From Pelargonium cotyledonis (taxonomy: Eukaryota > Streptophyta > Magnoliopsida > Geraniales > Geraniaceae), in contig JAYMTA010000825.1 in the NCBI GenBank assembly GCA_036897625.1, positions 1 to 23,851 of the forward strand: 23,851 nucleotides of DNA, written 5' to 3'. Under the pieces are notes generated by a model, which saw only the letters and a program-made list of their open reading frames with translations, had not been told where the DNA came from and made no database searches. The translations under genes were made by a program, and so were the position numbers. The first letter of the stretch is position 1, and each line of letters begins with the position of its first letter. Shown here piece after piece: positions 9,608 to 20,580 of the stretch.

Positions 9608-9625
9608 GCCTCTTATATATGCACC
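9608..9625 (+). promoter_or_regulatory. TATA box of AVT1 copy A
   Basis: CCTCTTATATATGCACCAGC about 65 bp upstream of the ATG at 9682. Copy B has the same CCTCTTATATATG context, so the core promoter was duplicated together with the gene. Confidence 0.6.
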
Positions 9626-9681
9626 AGCATTTTAATGACTAGTGAGCAAGACAATAACATAACTTCCCAAGAGAAGAAACC

Positions 9682-11070
9682 ATGGAGAACCAAAACCAGC
9701 CCCCAAACTCACAAGAACAAAGCAGAGGAACCACCTTCCTCAGAACATGTTTCAATGGTCTCAATGCCTTATCTGGTAGTGCTGATGTGCATATTGAACT
9801 GTCTGTTTTGATGTCATTTGTTGTATACCCTAAGGCCATTCTCATTAAGTCCTCTGTTTCTTTCAGGTGTTGGGATAGTATCGATTCCATACGCGCTTTC
9901 TGAAGGAGGATGGCTGAGCCTAACACTTCTTTTCATGGTAGCAATTCTTTGTTGGTACACCGGGTTACTTCTGCAGCGCTGTATGGATGCAAGCCCGCTG
10001 ATCAAGACCTATCCCGACATAGGACAACTAGCATTTGGTTACAAAGGAAGAGCTATTGTATCCATTTTCATGTACATTGAGCTCTACTTAGTTGCAGTTG
10101 AGTTCCTGATCATGGAAGGTGACAATCTAAACAAGTTGTTCCCAAATGTGAGTTTCAAACTTGTTGGCCTTAAAATAAGAGGAAAGCAAGCATTTGTTCT
10201 TCTCACTGCCCTTGTTGTTCTTCCAACGACTTGGTTGAGGAGTTTGGGGATGTTGGCTTATGTTTCTGCTGGTGGCGTCTTGGCTTCTGTTGTGTTGGTT
10301 GTGTGTGTTTTCTGGGTTGGAGTTGTTGATGGAATCGGGTTCCACGAGAAAGGATCGGTCATGAACTGGGGAGGAATGTCTACTGCTGTGAGCTTGTTCA
10401 CTTTTTGTTACTGTGGTCATGCAGTGTTCCCAACATTATGCAATTCCATGAAAGATAGGAGTCAATTTCCAAAGGTATGTAATTACGATCAACTATGCAA
10501 AAGAAATAATTCATTTCTTTCTATAACATTCTCTCATGGATTCGTATCTCTTTGCAGGTTCTGCTAGTTTGCTTCATAGCTAGCACTATCACTTATGGTT
10601 CCATGGCTATTCTTGGCTACCTGATGTTCGGGGAAATGCTCGATTCTCAAGTGACATTGAACCTTCCAGTGAACAAGTTAAGCACAAAAGTTGCTATTTT
10701 TACCACACTGATGAATCCACTCTGCAAGTATGCAGTTGTCATCACTCCAATCGCTACAGCTGTTGAGGACATATCTCCTTTTTTCAAGAGTAGGTGTATA
10801 AGTATTATCATTAGATCAGTTATAGTTGTTAGTACAGTTACAGTGGCGCTTACCGTGCCATTCTTCGGCTACATAATGATATTCACTGGGGCGTTCTTGA
10901 GTGTTACTGGCTCGATGTTGTTACCGTGTTTGTGCTACTTGAAGATTAACAAGGCTTCACAAAAGTTTGGGCTGGAGTTGATGGCAATACTAGCAATTGT
11001 ACTGGCTGCATCTTTTGTGGGAGTTGTGGGTACCTATACTTCTCTGAAACAAATTGTGAACCATCTCTGA
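9682..11070 (+). CDS. AVT1-type vacuolar amino acid transporter, copy A, 3 exons, 404 aa
   Basis: Exons 9682-9775, 9867-10474 and 10558-11070 (donors TCTG|GTAGTG and AAAG|GTATGT; acceptors TTTCAG and TTTGCAG). The protein has a short hydrophilic N-terminus (MENQNQPPNSQEQSRGTTFL) and then the AAAP/AVT1 core: FNGLNALSGVGIVSIPYAL, LIKTYPDIGQLAFG, the LVAVEFLIMEGDNLNKLFP segment, TFCYCGHAVFPTLCNSM, YGSMAILGYLMFG, SQVTLNLP, NPLCKYAVVITPIATAVED and a C-terminal LPCLCYLKI. About ten to eleven hydrophobic segments are visible. AVT1 proteins are proton-driven amino acid transporters, mostly on the tonoplast; the short length and sequence are closest to the AVT1I/AVT1J branch as I remember it. Substrate is not predictable here. 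Copy B is its inverted partner. Confidence 0.9.
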
Positions 11071-11220
11071 TCTTTCTAGTAATTGTAGCAAAACTTAGCT
11101 CAAACTTTAATTTGAACCATCATGACAAAATAAGAAACTAAGATGGTATTTGTAATCATGTTGAACATATATATCAGAGGTTACAACTTACTGTCTTATT
11201 ACATACCAATTACAGCCACA

Positions 11221-11642
11221 AACTGCATAAATGTTAAGATGGAAACAAAACAAGCACTCACAGCCATAATACACATGAATGTTGTAAGGTTCAATGATGG
11301 AATTTGTTGGTCCCTTTGTTGCTGTTTACTAGTGCTATGCTCTCTCACCACTATCTCTACTTGGCAATCTGTTGACTTGTATGTGGTGTTCCACTATTAG
11401 CTTCTCTGGTGGCTGTGCAGTGTATTCATGTTTACCACTATTCTCCACTTGGCCACACCACATTTGATAGTGTGGAAACAACCTGGATGCTTAAGTCACT
11501 AGATAGTGTTGAGAGAGCTTAGCACTTGTGGACAGCAACAAACCAACAAATTCCATCATTGGACCTTACAAACAATCATGTGTATATGGCTGTGGGTGCT
11601 TGTTTCCATATTGTAATTTTTTTTTTTTTTTTTTTTTGCAGT
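11221..11642. repeat. Long hairpin at the palindrome axis
   Basis: 11239-11356 and 11501-11609 are near-perfect reverse complements (GGAAACA, AGCAC.CACAGCCAT, ATACACATGA, CAATGATGGAATTTGTTGG, TTTGTTGCTGT, GCTCTCTCA.CACTATCT), with a few small indels. Weaker pairing continues inward to about 11400/11465, and outward through ACTGCA (11222-11227 with TGCAGT 11637-11642). It lies about 170 bp after the stop of copy A and so could be transcribed in its 3' UTR. A poly-T run at 11617-11638 interrupts the right arm. Confidence 0.85.
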
Positions 11643-11644
11643 AG

Positions 11645-11999
11645 TGTGTTTGTTCTGTTTCATTAATTATTTTATTTCATACCCTTGGACTCATGTTTTA
11701 TGATCAATCTTTGGACTTCTCTTTCAATTGTGAAGAAAATCAAGGCTTTGGTTGATGAAAATTGCTGCCAACCAACTTGCATTTACTTGATGAAAATGTC
11801 TTACATGTAAGTTTAGGTTATGGGTATTGATTTGTAATTGGTATGTAACAAAAGGAGTTAAAGACAGTAAATATTGACCTCTGATATGTTCAAGACGATG
11901 AGGAATAGTCGAATACTAACTTTCTTATTCGGTCTTGAATGTACATCCTATCATCCTTCAGCTATATATATATATGTTCTGCTACAGGTACTAGAAAGA
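11645..11999. other. 3' flank of AVT1 copy B with an unmatched segment
   Basis: 11820-11999 aligns with the 3' flank of copy A. The stretch 11645-11815 has no partner in the left arm, so it is either an insertion here or a deletion there. No coding potential or terminal repeats were seen. Confidence 0.5.
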
Positions 12000-13404
12000 T
12001 CAGAGACGGTTCACAATTTGTTTCAGAGAGGTATATGTACCCACAACTCCCACAAAAGATGCTGCCAGAACAATTACCACAATTGCCACCAACTCTAACC
12101 CAAAAGTTTGTGCAGCTTTGTTAATCTTCAGGTAGCACATGCACGGTAACAGCATCGAGACAGTAACACTCAAGAACGCGCCAATGAACGCCATTATGTA
12201 GCCGAAGAATGGAACAGTAAGCGCCACTATCACTGTGCTGACAACTATAGTTGATCTAATGAGTATGCTTATAGGCCTACTCTTGTAGAAAGGAGATATG
12301 TCTTCAACAGCTGTAGCAATTGGAGTGATTATCACTGCATACTTGCATAGGGGATTCATCAATGTGGTGTAAATAGCAACTTTGGCACTCAACTTGTTCA
12401 CTGGAAGGTTTAAGGTCACTTGAGAATCGAGCATTTTCCCAAACATCAGGTAGCCAAGAATCGCCATGGAACCATAGGTGAAAGTGCAAGTGATGAAGCA
12501 AAAGAGTAGAACCTGCAACGAGAGACGAATCAAGGCAAGTTTTGATGAGAGAATGATACATAAAGAAGCATCAAATTTTGCATAGTTGATCATAGATTCA
12601 TAATTCCATACCTTTGGGAATTGACTCCTATCATTCATGGAACTGCATAAGGTAGGGAACACTGCATGACCACAGTAACAAAAAGTGATCAAGCTCGCAG
12701 CAGTAGACATTCCTCCCCAGTTCAAGACCGAGCCTCTCTCGTGGAACCCGACTCCATCATCAACAGCTCCAACCCAAAAAACACACACAACCAACACAAT
12801 AGAAGCCAAGACGCCACCAGCAGAAACATAAGCCAACAACCCCAAACTCCTCAACCAAGTTGTGGGAAGAATGACAAGTGCAGTGAGAAGAACAAAGCCT
12901 TGTTTTCCTCCCAATTTAAGGCCAGCAAGTTTGAAACTCATGCGTGGGAACAACTTGTCAAGATTGTCACCTTCCATAATTAGAAACTCAATTGCAACCA
13001 AGTAGAGCTCAAGGTACATGAAAATGGATACAATAGCTCTTCCTTTGGAACCAAATGCTAGTTGGCCTATGTCGGGATAGGTCTTGATCAGAGGCCTCGT
13101 GTCCATACAACGCTGCAGAAGTAACCCGGTGTACCAACAGAGAACTGCTACCATAAAAAGAAGTGTTAGGCTCAACCATCCTCCTTCGGAAAGCGCGTAT
13201 GGAATTGATAGTATCCCAACTCCTGGAAGAAACAGAGCACTTAATGAGATTGACAACAAATGGCATCAAAACAAACAGTTCAGTGTTCACTATACTCTAA
13301 GGATAGGTACCAGATAAGGTATTGAGACCATTGAAGCATGTTCTGAGGAAGGATGTTCCTTTGGCTTGTTGCTGTGAGTGTAGAGCCTGATCTTGATTCT
13401 CCAT
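12000..13404 (-). CDS. AVT1-type vacuolar amino acid transporter, copy B, 3 exons, 405 aa
   Basis: Exons 13404-13311, 13222-12612 and 12512-12000. Exon 1 (94 nt) and exon 3 (513 nt) have exactly the same length as in copy A, and exon 2 is 3 nt longer (extra Asp in VGAVDDGVGF). N-terminus MENQDQALHSQQQAKGTSFL, then the same AVT1 core with conservative changes (GVGILSIPYAL, LVAIEFLIMEGDNLDKLFP, TFCYCGHAVFPTLCSSM, NPLCKYAVIITPIATAVED). Both copies are open throughout, so both are probably functional amino acid transporters. The 99-nt second intron (12611-12513) has no stop in frame and a length divisible by three; its retention would add 33 residues in the loop after SQFPK. The gene runs convergent to copy A. 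Confidence 0.9.
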
Positions 13405-13447
13405 TGTCTCTTTCCTTGGGCAGTTGTGTTCTTGTGTAAAAAAAAAA

Positions 13448-13465
13448 GCTGGCTCATATATAAGA
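13448..13465 (-). promoter_or_regulatory. TATA box of AVT1 copy B
   Basis: Minus strand reads CCTCTTATATATGAGCCAGC, about 50 bp upstream of the ATG at 13404, matching the same element in copy A. Confidence 0.6.
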
Positions 13466-14330
13466 GGCTAAGATGAATCTTCTGTGTGACAGAAACAAAA
13501 TTATCCATTAGTAACGCTTAATTATTGGGGAAAAAAGTGGATAATAATTGGATCTAGAAAGAAGATAGTGAAGATGAGTAGATGGGCAATTGAAGCTGAA
13601 ACAAGAAAAAAGCAGAATGGGTAAGTTTTGTTTTTAACTTTTCTTTGTTCTGCACTTGGTGACATTTACAGTTCCAAGTTCCAATTTCACAAAAGAAAAG
13701 GCACTCTCATGATACAACCATTGCTTAAATTTCCATGACAGTTACTTCTTACTTGTATCTGAGTGTTATTAGCAAAGAGAAGACGTTCGTCTTTGTTCTT
13801 CCATTCATGCACTTACTGTCCATCTACAAGAAGGCTTCATGATACACTTTCTTCTTCATGGCCTAATTTCAAGAACTTGATTGCTTGACAGTTACGTAAC
13901 ATGCGATCTTGGGATTAAAAGATTCAAAACTGAAAGGAAAAAAAAATGTGAATTCGAAACTGATGGATTGCTTGTAAATCTTGCACAGAAGTAAATATTG
14001 GAGAAAGCACTGAGACATTTGGGTGCTGAGAAAAGGAGAAACTTCTCAGCCACTTGTTTTGGGTTTGTCCTGTAATGAGTTTTGTAGTAATTAATTTGAA
14101 ACATAAACAATAGATTTGGCCTACGTGCACTAATACTAATTATTTGACTACTTTGGTCAATAGTTTATATAGTAATTAGGAGAGATGAGATTAGTGAGTG
14201 CGTCTTTAGGAGACATGTTAATGGAATTGTTCACCGCGAATCAAATTTAAGCATTGGGTCAGACAATTGGCCAACATGATTAATTAATGCATAGTTGACA
14301 CCAATTTAGTTGGATATTTGGGGAATAATA

Positions 14331-14450
14331 GATATATGATGCAGACCAGAGAGCAATACAAAACCAATTGTTTGGATGGATTCATAGTCAGCTTGGTTTG
14401 GCACATTTTGCTTCAGTTCATGAGCTTATTCTCTAGTTCCATCTTCACTG
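14331..14450 (-). promoter_or_regulatory. Conserved distal upstream block of AVT1 copy B
   Basis: Partner of 8870-8992. It lies about 930-1050 bp upstream of the copy B ATG. Shared words include GATATATGATGCA, CCAGAGAGCAAT, GATGGATTC, AGTCAGCTTGGTTTG and GAGCTTATTCTCTA. Confidence 0.45.
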
Positions 14451-15210
14451 TACATGGTTGCTAATGTTGTCATACAATTGTGTAAAGAAAAAAACATAAA
14501 ATAAAAAGAATCATGAGTGTTGAAACCCTTTTTTTTTTCTGTGATTGGCGGTGGAAAGGGGAAAACAGAACGAGAGAAGGCGTGCACAGAGAAAGAAAAT
14601 CATGCACGTACGTACGGGCGTGATTAAAAATGTGAAGGGATTGATCTCACTTTGATGGGGTTGCATGCATGAAAACTTCTTTATTTTCACACTTTAGAAG
14701 AAAAAGAAGTTGTGATAGCGATAATGTGATTGAATTATTAGCCATGGCATTAGCATATTAGCATCACATTTTAATTGTTGAATATATTATCAGAAAATGG
14801 ATAAGAGGCTTTATCATAGCTTTTTGCTTGTTCTATAGACCATAACATGACAAAATGAAATGGCCAAAAAAGTGGACCCATTATATTGATTTTGATAGAT
14901 GGTCTTAAATTGTATAGATAATATTTACTGTAACTAGTACAAAGAAAAATACTTGAGATCTTTTTTTTTTTCATTTCGATCTTATTACAATTTTATAACA
15001 ATAATCTTGAAAGGATCAAAGGCGGATACAATTAACCGACGACGACGTTAAGAGCAAAATTGGCAAGAGGATACACCATCCAGTTGTTGTGTTTGTTAAT
15101 CTTCAAAATCACACTGAAAGCGATTTTTCAAACACTACTCAAATATCTACTTAATCGTACGTTACAATTGTGCATGCCCTAGAAGACTGAAATTTCACAC
15201 CGAGAGAAAT
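14451..15210. other. Intergenic DNA between AVT1 copy B and the apyrase gene
   Basis: AT-rich, with a purine-rich stretch (14550-14600), the alternating run CACGTACGTACG near 14605-14617, and GCATGCATG at 14662-14670. No gene or mobile element recognised. Confidence 0.5.
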
Positions 15211-15213
15211 TTA

Positions 15214-15358
15214 TGGGCTTTTTGAAGGCCCATTTCTCAGTATCTGGACTCCAGAGTTTCCCAAACTCAGCTGAAGCCCAATATCAATAAGCCCAGTAAC
15301 CAAGCCCATTTAAAAGCCTGTCAGGCCCAAACACCTAATTTTGGTCAACAATGGTCAA
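15214..15358 (+). promoter_or_regulatory. Apyrase gene promoter: site II cluster plus paired W-boxes
   Basis: Six TGGGCY (site II) motifs lie within 116 bp: TGGGCT at 15214-15219, then their complements at 15227-15232, 15275-15280, 15290-15295, 15303-15308 and 15324-15329. Site II elements bind TCP-class factors and mark promoters of growth-related, housekeeping genes. Two GGTCAA (complement TTGACC, W-box, WRKY binding) lie 10 bp apart at 15343-15348 and 15353-15358. No TATA box is evident. Confidence 0.6.
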
Positions 15359-15445
15359 CCGGCGAAACACCGGCAAAAAGAGGAGACCAGAGAGAAATTG
15401 ATAGATAGATACGCGACGCAATAAGCGTAAAGATCAAAGAAATCG

Positions 15446-15472
15446 ATCGTCGTCTCGTCTCGTCTCGTCTCT
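15446..15472. repeat. Short tandem repeat (TCTCG)n in the apyrase 5' leader
   Basis: Four to five copies of the pentamer CGTCT/TCTCG around 15449-15472, in the presumed 5' UTR about 180 bp before the ATG. CT-rich leaders are common in plants. Confidence 0.7.
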
Positions 15473-15646
15473 GTAAATACGAGACAGCGATCGGAGAAAC
15501 GAACCAATTTCTAAGCTTTTCTCAGAGAGATAATAGAGACCGAGAGAGGGCAATATATAATTTGCCGATTCCGGTCTCTTCTCCGTCGTCTCCGATCGCC
15601 ACAGCCTCGGCCACATGATTCTCTCATCGCCCGTTTCTGTTCTTTG

Positions 15647-18600
15647 ATGCGACGACCGAATGCCCCCAAACCGCAGACAAATTCTGCCGAAATGGATCCC
15701 GTGAAGCTCCAAATCAGACCCCCAATTCGACCCGCCAAGCATTCCCTGCGTAGCTGCAAATCCAAGCTCATCGCGTCTATCGTTTCCGTCACTCTAGCAT
15801 TCGGGTTGTGGTATTTTGCGTCCCGGCATTATGGGAATCTTCGTGCTGGGAGATACGGGATTGTGATCGACGGAGGAAGCACCGGGACTCGGATTCATGT
15901 GTTTCGTTATAGGGTTGAAGATGGGAATGCTGTGTTCCATTTTGGGGAAAATGGGTTGGCGTCGATGAGGGTCAATCCTGGGCTCTCGGCGTACGCGGAG
16001 CATCCGGACGGTGCGGGCGGGTCGTTCAAGGAGCTTCTGGAGTTTGGGAAGGAGAGAGTTCCGAGGGAGTTCTGGGCGGACACAGAGATTCGGCTCATGG
16101 CGACGGCGGGGATGAGGTTGCTTGAATTGGGTGTCCAGGAGCGGATTCTGGAATCGTGTCGGCTGGCGCTTGAGCTGTCCGTGTTCAAATTCCGGAAAGA
16201 TTGGGCTTCGGTCATTACAGGTAATACATTTCACGATCCGTTTTCTCTTTCTGCCAATGATGTTCTTGTTTCTGGGTCTCTATGGTGCTGTTTGATGGTA
16301 TGTTATGAATGTTCATTGCAAGATCGCATCCTTTTGTTTTGTTGGACATAATATAGCACTAACTTCTTTGTGTAATTTGAAAAAGAAACAGCTAATTGTT
16401 AAGTGATAAAAAATGGAGAACATGACAATATTTGCTTTTTTGCCATAACTGATTTTAGGGTCAGATGAAGGAATGTATGCCTGGGTTGTAGCAAATTATG
16501 CACTTGGTACTCTTGGAAGCGATCCTGAGAAGACAACTGGGATTATTGAACTTGGTGGTGCTTCTGCTCAGGTTTGATTTCATGTTTCTTAATCCGATAA
16601 TGTTGTTCCTGTTCTTTTGTTCCTGCAACTTCAGAAGTGTCACGCAAGAGATCCTAATTCCTTACAATGTTGCTTATGATGTTTTGTGTATTCTTTGGAA
16701 CTTTGAATTTTCTTTTATCATTCAATAGATTGTGTGTGCAATTCAAGTAGTAATCAAAGAATCTATGACACAATACTGACACATTCTTGTTCTTATTACA
16801 ACTACAATTCTTTTATTGACTGCTTACCAGTTTTCTGTTTTCAAGCTTCTGGGGTGGTTTTAAGTTTCTGCTAGCTTCATACTGTTTGGAAGTGTTGAAT
16901 ATTTAGACTATTGTTTAGTATTTGTTGGTCACCTCAATTTCAGGTAACCTTTGTCTCAAGTGAGCATGTGCCCCCCGAGTTCTCGCGCACAGTCAAATAT
17001 GGAAATGTTACTTATAATCTCTACAGCCACAGCTTGCTACATTTTGGGCAGGTAGCTTCCTGTTCCTTCATATTTCTGTTTTATTCTGTCCTTGTGTTAA
17101 ATATGAGTAATATCAACATTCATTTCTAGCTCACCTCCTTGACATGAACAATTTCATCTGAGGTTCTTAAACAAATTTCTGAGAACTGGTGAACTGTGTT
17201 TTGCAGAATGCTGCACTGGATACATTTAGGGAATCTATTCTGTCAGGGGACCTTAGCTCAAGTGAGTACATATCTGTTTTCTTATACAACCGATTTTATA
17301 CATTTATGATTTATTGAAGGGCTCTTTCACTTACCTTTCAATGATTTCTCACTGAATCACTCTATAATCATGCTGTGCACAATGTAGCCTTTGAAGATTC
17401 CGGGGTCATGTTTTCGTGATCTGTAGTCAGATATGCTTAATGTTTCTTGAATTTGGTTGAATGAAATGATTTACTGCAGGTTGTAACTTGTAACCTTCAC
17501 ATCTCAAATATTACCGAAGTCCATCTGGGTTGGATTATGGATGGGTGTGCTATGTGCTTGTGACCGATTCCTTATGTACTGTGTTCTGCAAAGTAGAGTG
17601 GTGAAGTGTTTTACTAACATCTATGGTCTAATGATCTTTATGATAATACAAATTGACACTTTGAAGTTATTGTCTTTCAATATCTTGATTGAGTTGGCCA
17701 ATTCCGAGGAACGTTCATGACTCATTGAATGTTGGTTGCTACTCAATCATGTACAAGGCCATACTGAGCTGTTGGATGCTTTTGTACAAATATATGGTCT
17801 GTCCATGTGTAAATCATCCTCTTGCTCTGCCTTCGTTAACCTCGGTTGTGATTAGATTGCCTTACATTCTCAAAATATAGTAGTTAAGAATTGAATCAAA
17901 TGAATCCATAAATTCTTTTCTTACAGACTGTAATAGAGAACTTCTGTCAACCATTGTCATGGTAGAGCATTCGTACCACAACCATTTCCTGATGCTATAA
18001 AGTTTGATACGTAAATTAGGTTTAGGTTATGCTTTTTGAAAAGTTATTGATTTTAATATCATTTTTGCTTCACAATCCTATCTTTGCTCGGATATTGAGC
18101 CATGAGTACATAAATAATCAATGCCCTCGTTGGCACAACATGTAGATATAGAATGATCCTTCATAAGGTCTTACATCATTCCTATTAGTGCAGCTACTGG
18201 ATCTCCTCAGAAGGGAATATCAGTAGATCCTTGCACACCCAAAGGGTACTTGTATTCGCCATCTTCTTCGGTAGAAGAAAAGAAAGATTTACCCTCTCTC
18301 CATTCTATGGGTAACTTCTCAGAGTGCAGATCTGCTGCATTGACGCTATTGCAAAAAGGACGAGGTTAAAATTACTCGACTTATTAGTTCTGCCCATGTT
18401 CTCTCTCTTTGTAAGTTATAAGATGGTTGTTATATATGGCATGCAGAGAAGTGCTCCTATGACCACTGCCAATTGGGATCTACTTTTATACCTAAGCTTC
18501 AGGGGAAGTTTTTGGCCACAGAAAACTTCTTCCATACATCAAAGGTATCTTCCCTTTCTTTTGATATTCTGTCCAAAAATAAGTGTCATGCTTTCTATGA

Positions 18601-19521
18601 TGGAGAATAATTAAGGAGAAGTTAGTTATCGTTGTATATTTCCACTTCTATCCCCATGCACGTGTGTTGTAATAAACTTAATGGATACTAACTAAGTTAA
18701 TATAGGTACACTATTGGTAATTCATGCATAACTAACTTACTAAAAAGGAAACAAGACACTTATTTTGGGACGGAGATAGTATATGTTAATTGTGTGTTCC
18801 TATTAATGTTCTTATATGGATTCTCATTAGAGCATGCTTTAACTGCACATTATTTTCATGAAGCACACTTTTAATAGCTCTGCTTCAAGCATTTTTCTAA
18901 GTTTACCTCATTTTTTCTCTATTTGCTTTGATTAGTTCTTTGGTTTGGGCCCAAGCGCAATTCTCTCTGATCTGATGAAGGCTGGACAACAGTTTTGTGG
19001 CGAAGACTGGTCAATATTAAGGAAAAAATATCACTCACTTGATGAGGAAGACTTGCTGCCCTACTGTTTCTCATCGGCATATATCGTGGCCTTTCTTCAT
19101 GACAGTCTTGGAATTGCTTTGGAAGATGAAAAGTGAGTTTTATTTTTCTAACAAATTTCCTCCTTTAAATGAATTTCCCAGAATGTGGAAAATGTCTCTA
19201 GCCACTGGTGCGTGGTTCAGTTAATGATTATGATAAATATTGAACAGGATTGGGTTTACTAATCACGTGGAACATATCCCACTTGATTGGGCACTTGGAG
19301 CTTTCATTTTGCAGATCACAGCCGATATAGAGGTACAGCAACCTGGCTGGATTACCACTATTATTAGCCATTACTCTCCGAGGCTGCTCTCAATAATTGC
19401 TTTCTCCATAATATTGATATTTACTGCATGGTCTGTGTTGAAATGGAGGAAGCCACAGTTGAAGACAATATATGATCTAGAGAAAGGACGGTACATAGTA
19501 ACACGAGTCACTAGAAGTTGA
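15647..19521 (+). CDS. APY6: Membrane apyrase (NTPDase, GDA1/CD39 family), APY6-like, 8 exons, 529 aa
   Basis: Exons 15647-16220, 16459-16571, 16944-17051, 17207-17261, 18194-18364, 18447-18544, 18936-19132 and 19248-19521; all borders are GT/AG and the frame is continuous. Apyrase conserved regions are complete: ACR1 IVIDGGSTGTR (72-82), ACR2 RLMATAGMRLL (149-159), ACR3 SDEGMYAWVVANYALG (193-208), ACR4 TTGIIELGGASAQVTF (217-232) and ACR5 IPLDWALGA (449-457). One membrane segment lies near each end (about 41-58 and 485-504), with a conserved cytosolic tail KWRKPQLKTIYDLEKGRY. The enzyme removes phosphates from nucleoside tri- and diphosphates in the Golgi or extracellular lumen. Sequence and tail match Arabidopsis APY6, whose loss together with APY7 affects pollen wall formation. 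APY5 is the main alternative. Intron 4 (17262-18193) is the longest, at 932 nt, and holds nothing recognisable. Confidence 0.93.
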
Positions 19522-20280
19522 TAGTTCCTGTTTCCGTTGCTTTCAAGAAGAGAGGAGGCACGTGACCCTGGGTTCTGTAACACACCAGAAGAGCTCTACA
19601 ATTGCGCTATTTCGGTATGTGTCACTTACCTCAGTTATGTGTAGTCTGGGGTCTGAGTAAAGAATGTACAATGCGAATTTCAAGTGGAACTAGGATAGAA
19701 AATTCAAATCCTTATTATTTTTGCTAGTATTTAGAAGAGTCCGTATTATACTGCATGTGTTATCATTATTATAAATACAACGTGTTTACGATCTTAAGGC
19801 TGAGAGTATGATTTGGAGGGGGAATTCTTGTTGTACATCTGTTTTGTGTCTCATTTTTTCACAATTGTTCTGGACTTCTGGTAATTGAAATTTGAAAGTA
19901 AAGCTTTTTCATCAGTTCATGATTGTAACCCATGTTTTGCAAGGACCATGCTTACCAGCTATGAAGAATTTAATTGAATTGGCCATTGATACTAGAAATG
20001 CTTTTGTCACATGTACTGTTTCCAGATGGTTGCTTTCTATTTCAGAGGACCGGGAAGACCTGGGAATGGCTGATTCTGGGTTTCTATGAAGAAATTGCTT
20101 ATGTCAGTTCACATGTCTGTGTATAAAAATGAATTGGGAAGTATAAGAATTGTCATTGAAGACAATCAATCTACAGTGTGATTGATTTACCATCTTGTCT
20201 ATATCAAATTTGTTGAGTCCATGTAACCATAAAGAAGCCATGGTTCTGTTCTCTCGGTGCTTCATTTTAGGCACCGTGGA
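19522..20280 (+). other. Apyrase 3' region
   Basis: Probable 3' UTR and downstream DNA. A donor-like TTTCG|GTATGT at 19615 and acceptor-like TTTCCAG near 20025 raise the possibility of a 3' UTR intron, but nothing confirms it. A 65-codon open frame at 19892-20089 has no motif. Confidence 0.35.
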
Positions 20281-20580
20281 GTAGAGCTAGCAATTCGGGT
20301 TTTGTATAGGATCGGATCAGGTTCAAACGGCTTTATCTGTGCTGAAAGTGGTGCAGGTTTTAAGTGTTAGATATGTTGGTTCATGTGATTCAAAGTTATG
20401 GGTCCATATTATGTATCTGAATCCGAAAAATGTGGTTCGGGTGTCGGATGCTCGTAGGTTTGCATTCAAATTAAAAACAAAGGGGTAGGGTTTTGTACTT
20501 GTGGGCTCTGATTTTAACTTGTAAATGGGCTTGGGTTTGGTATGCAATATGTTGGATCATTTTGTATCAAAGTAACAAAA
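20281..20580. repeat. Unclassified repeat-like G/T-rich stretch
   Basis: Recurrent words such as TCGGGTTTTG, GGATCGGATCAGGTTC, GGTTCGGGTGTCGGAT and GGGCTTGGGTTTGG give a biased composition unlike the surrounding AT-rich DNA. This word usage is common in decayed plant repeats, but no ends were identified. Confidence 0.3.

Larger units (their letters stand above)
8865..14450. repeat. Large imperfect palindrome (inverted duplication) containing both AVT1 genes
   Basis: Left arm about 8865-11400 and right arm about 11465-14450 are reverse-complement copies. Matching blocks by eye: 8870-8992 with 14331-14440; 9000-9140 with 14100-14330 (patchy); 9150-9400 with 13855-14070; 9430-9640 with 13440-13650; both genes; the 3' flanks (each starts TCTTTCTAGTA after the stop; each has ACATACCAATTACA); and 11239-11356 with 11501-11609 next to the axis. 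The right arm has an extra stretch of about 200 bp (11645-11815) between the hairpin and the 3' flank. Confidence 0.85.

Noticed and set aside
10127-10420. Open frames antisense to AVT1 exon 2 (also 12666-12983)
   Set aside because: Both translate similarly only because the genes themselves are paralogous; they are antisense shadows with no family match.
11221-11642. Independent foldback MITE between the two AVT1 genes
   Set aside because: The similarity continues outward into both 3' flanks (ACATACCAATTACA and the post-stop TCTTTCTAGTA), so the hairpin is the centre of the gene palindrome rather than a separate insertion.
12000-13259. Single 419-codon intron-spanning transporter frame
   Set aside because: The frame reads through a bona fide 99-nt GT/AG intron (12611-12513) whose 33 extra residues are absent from copy A and from the family.
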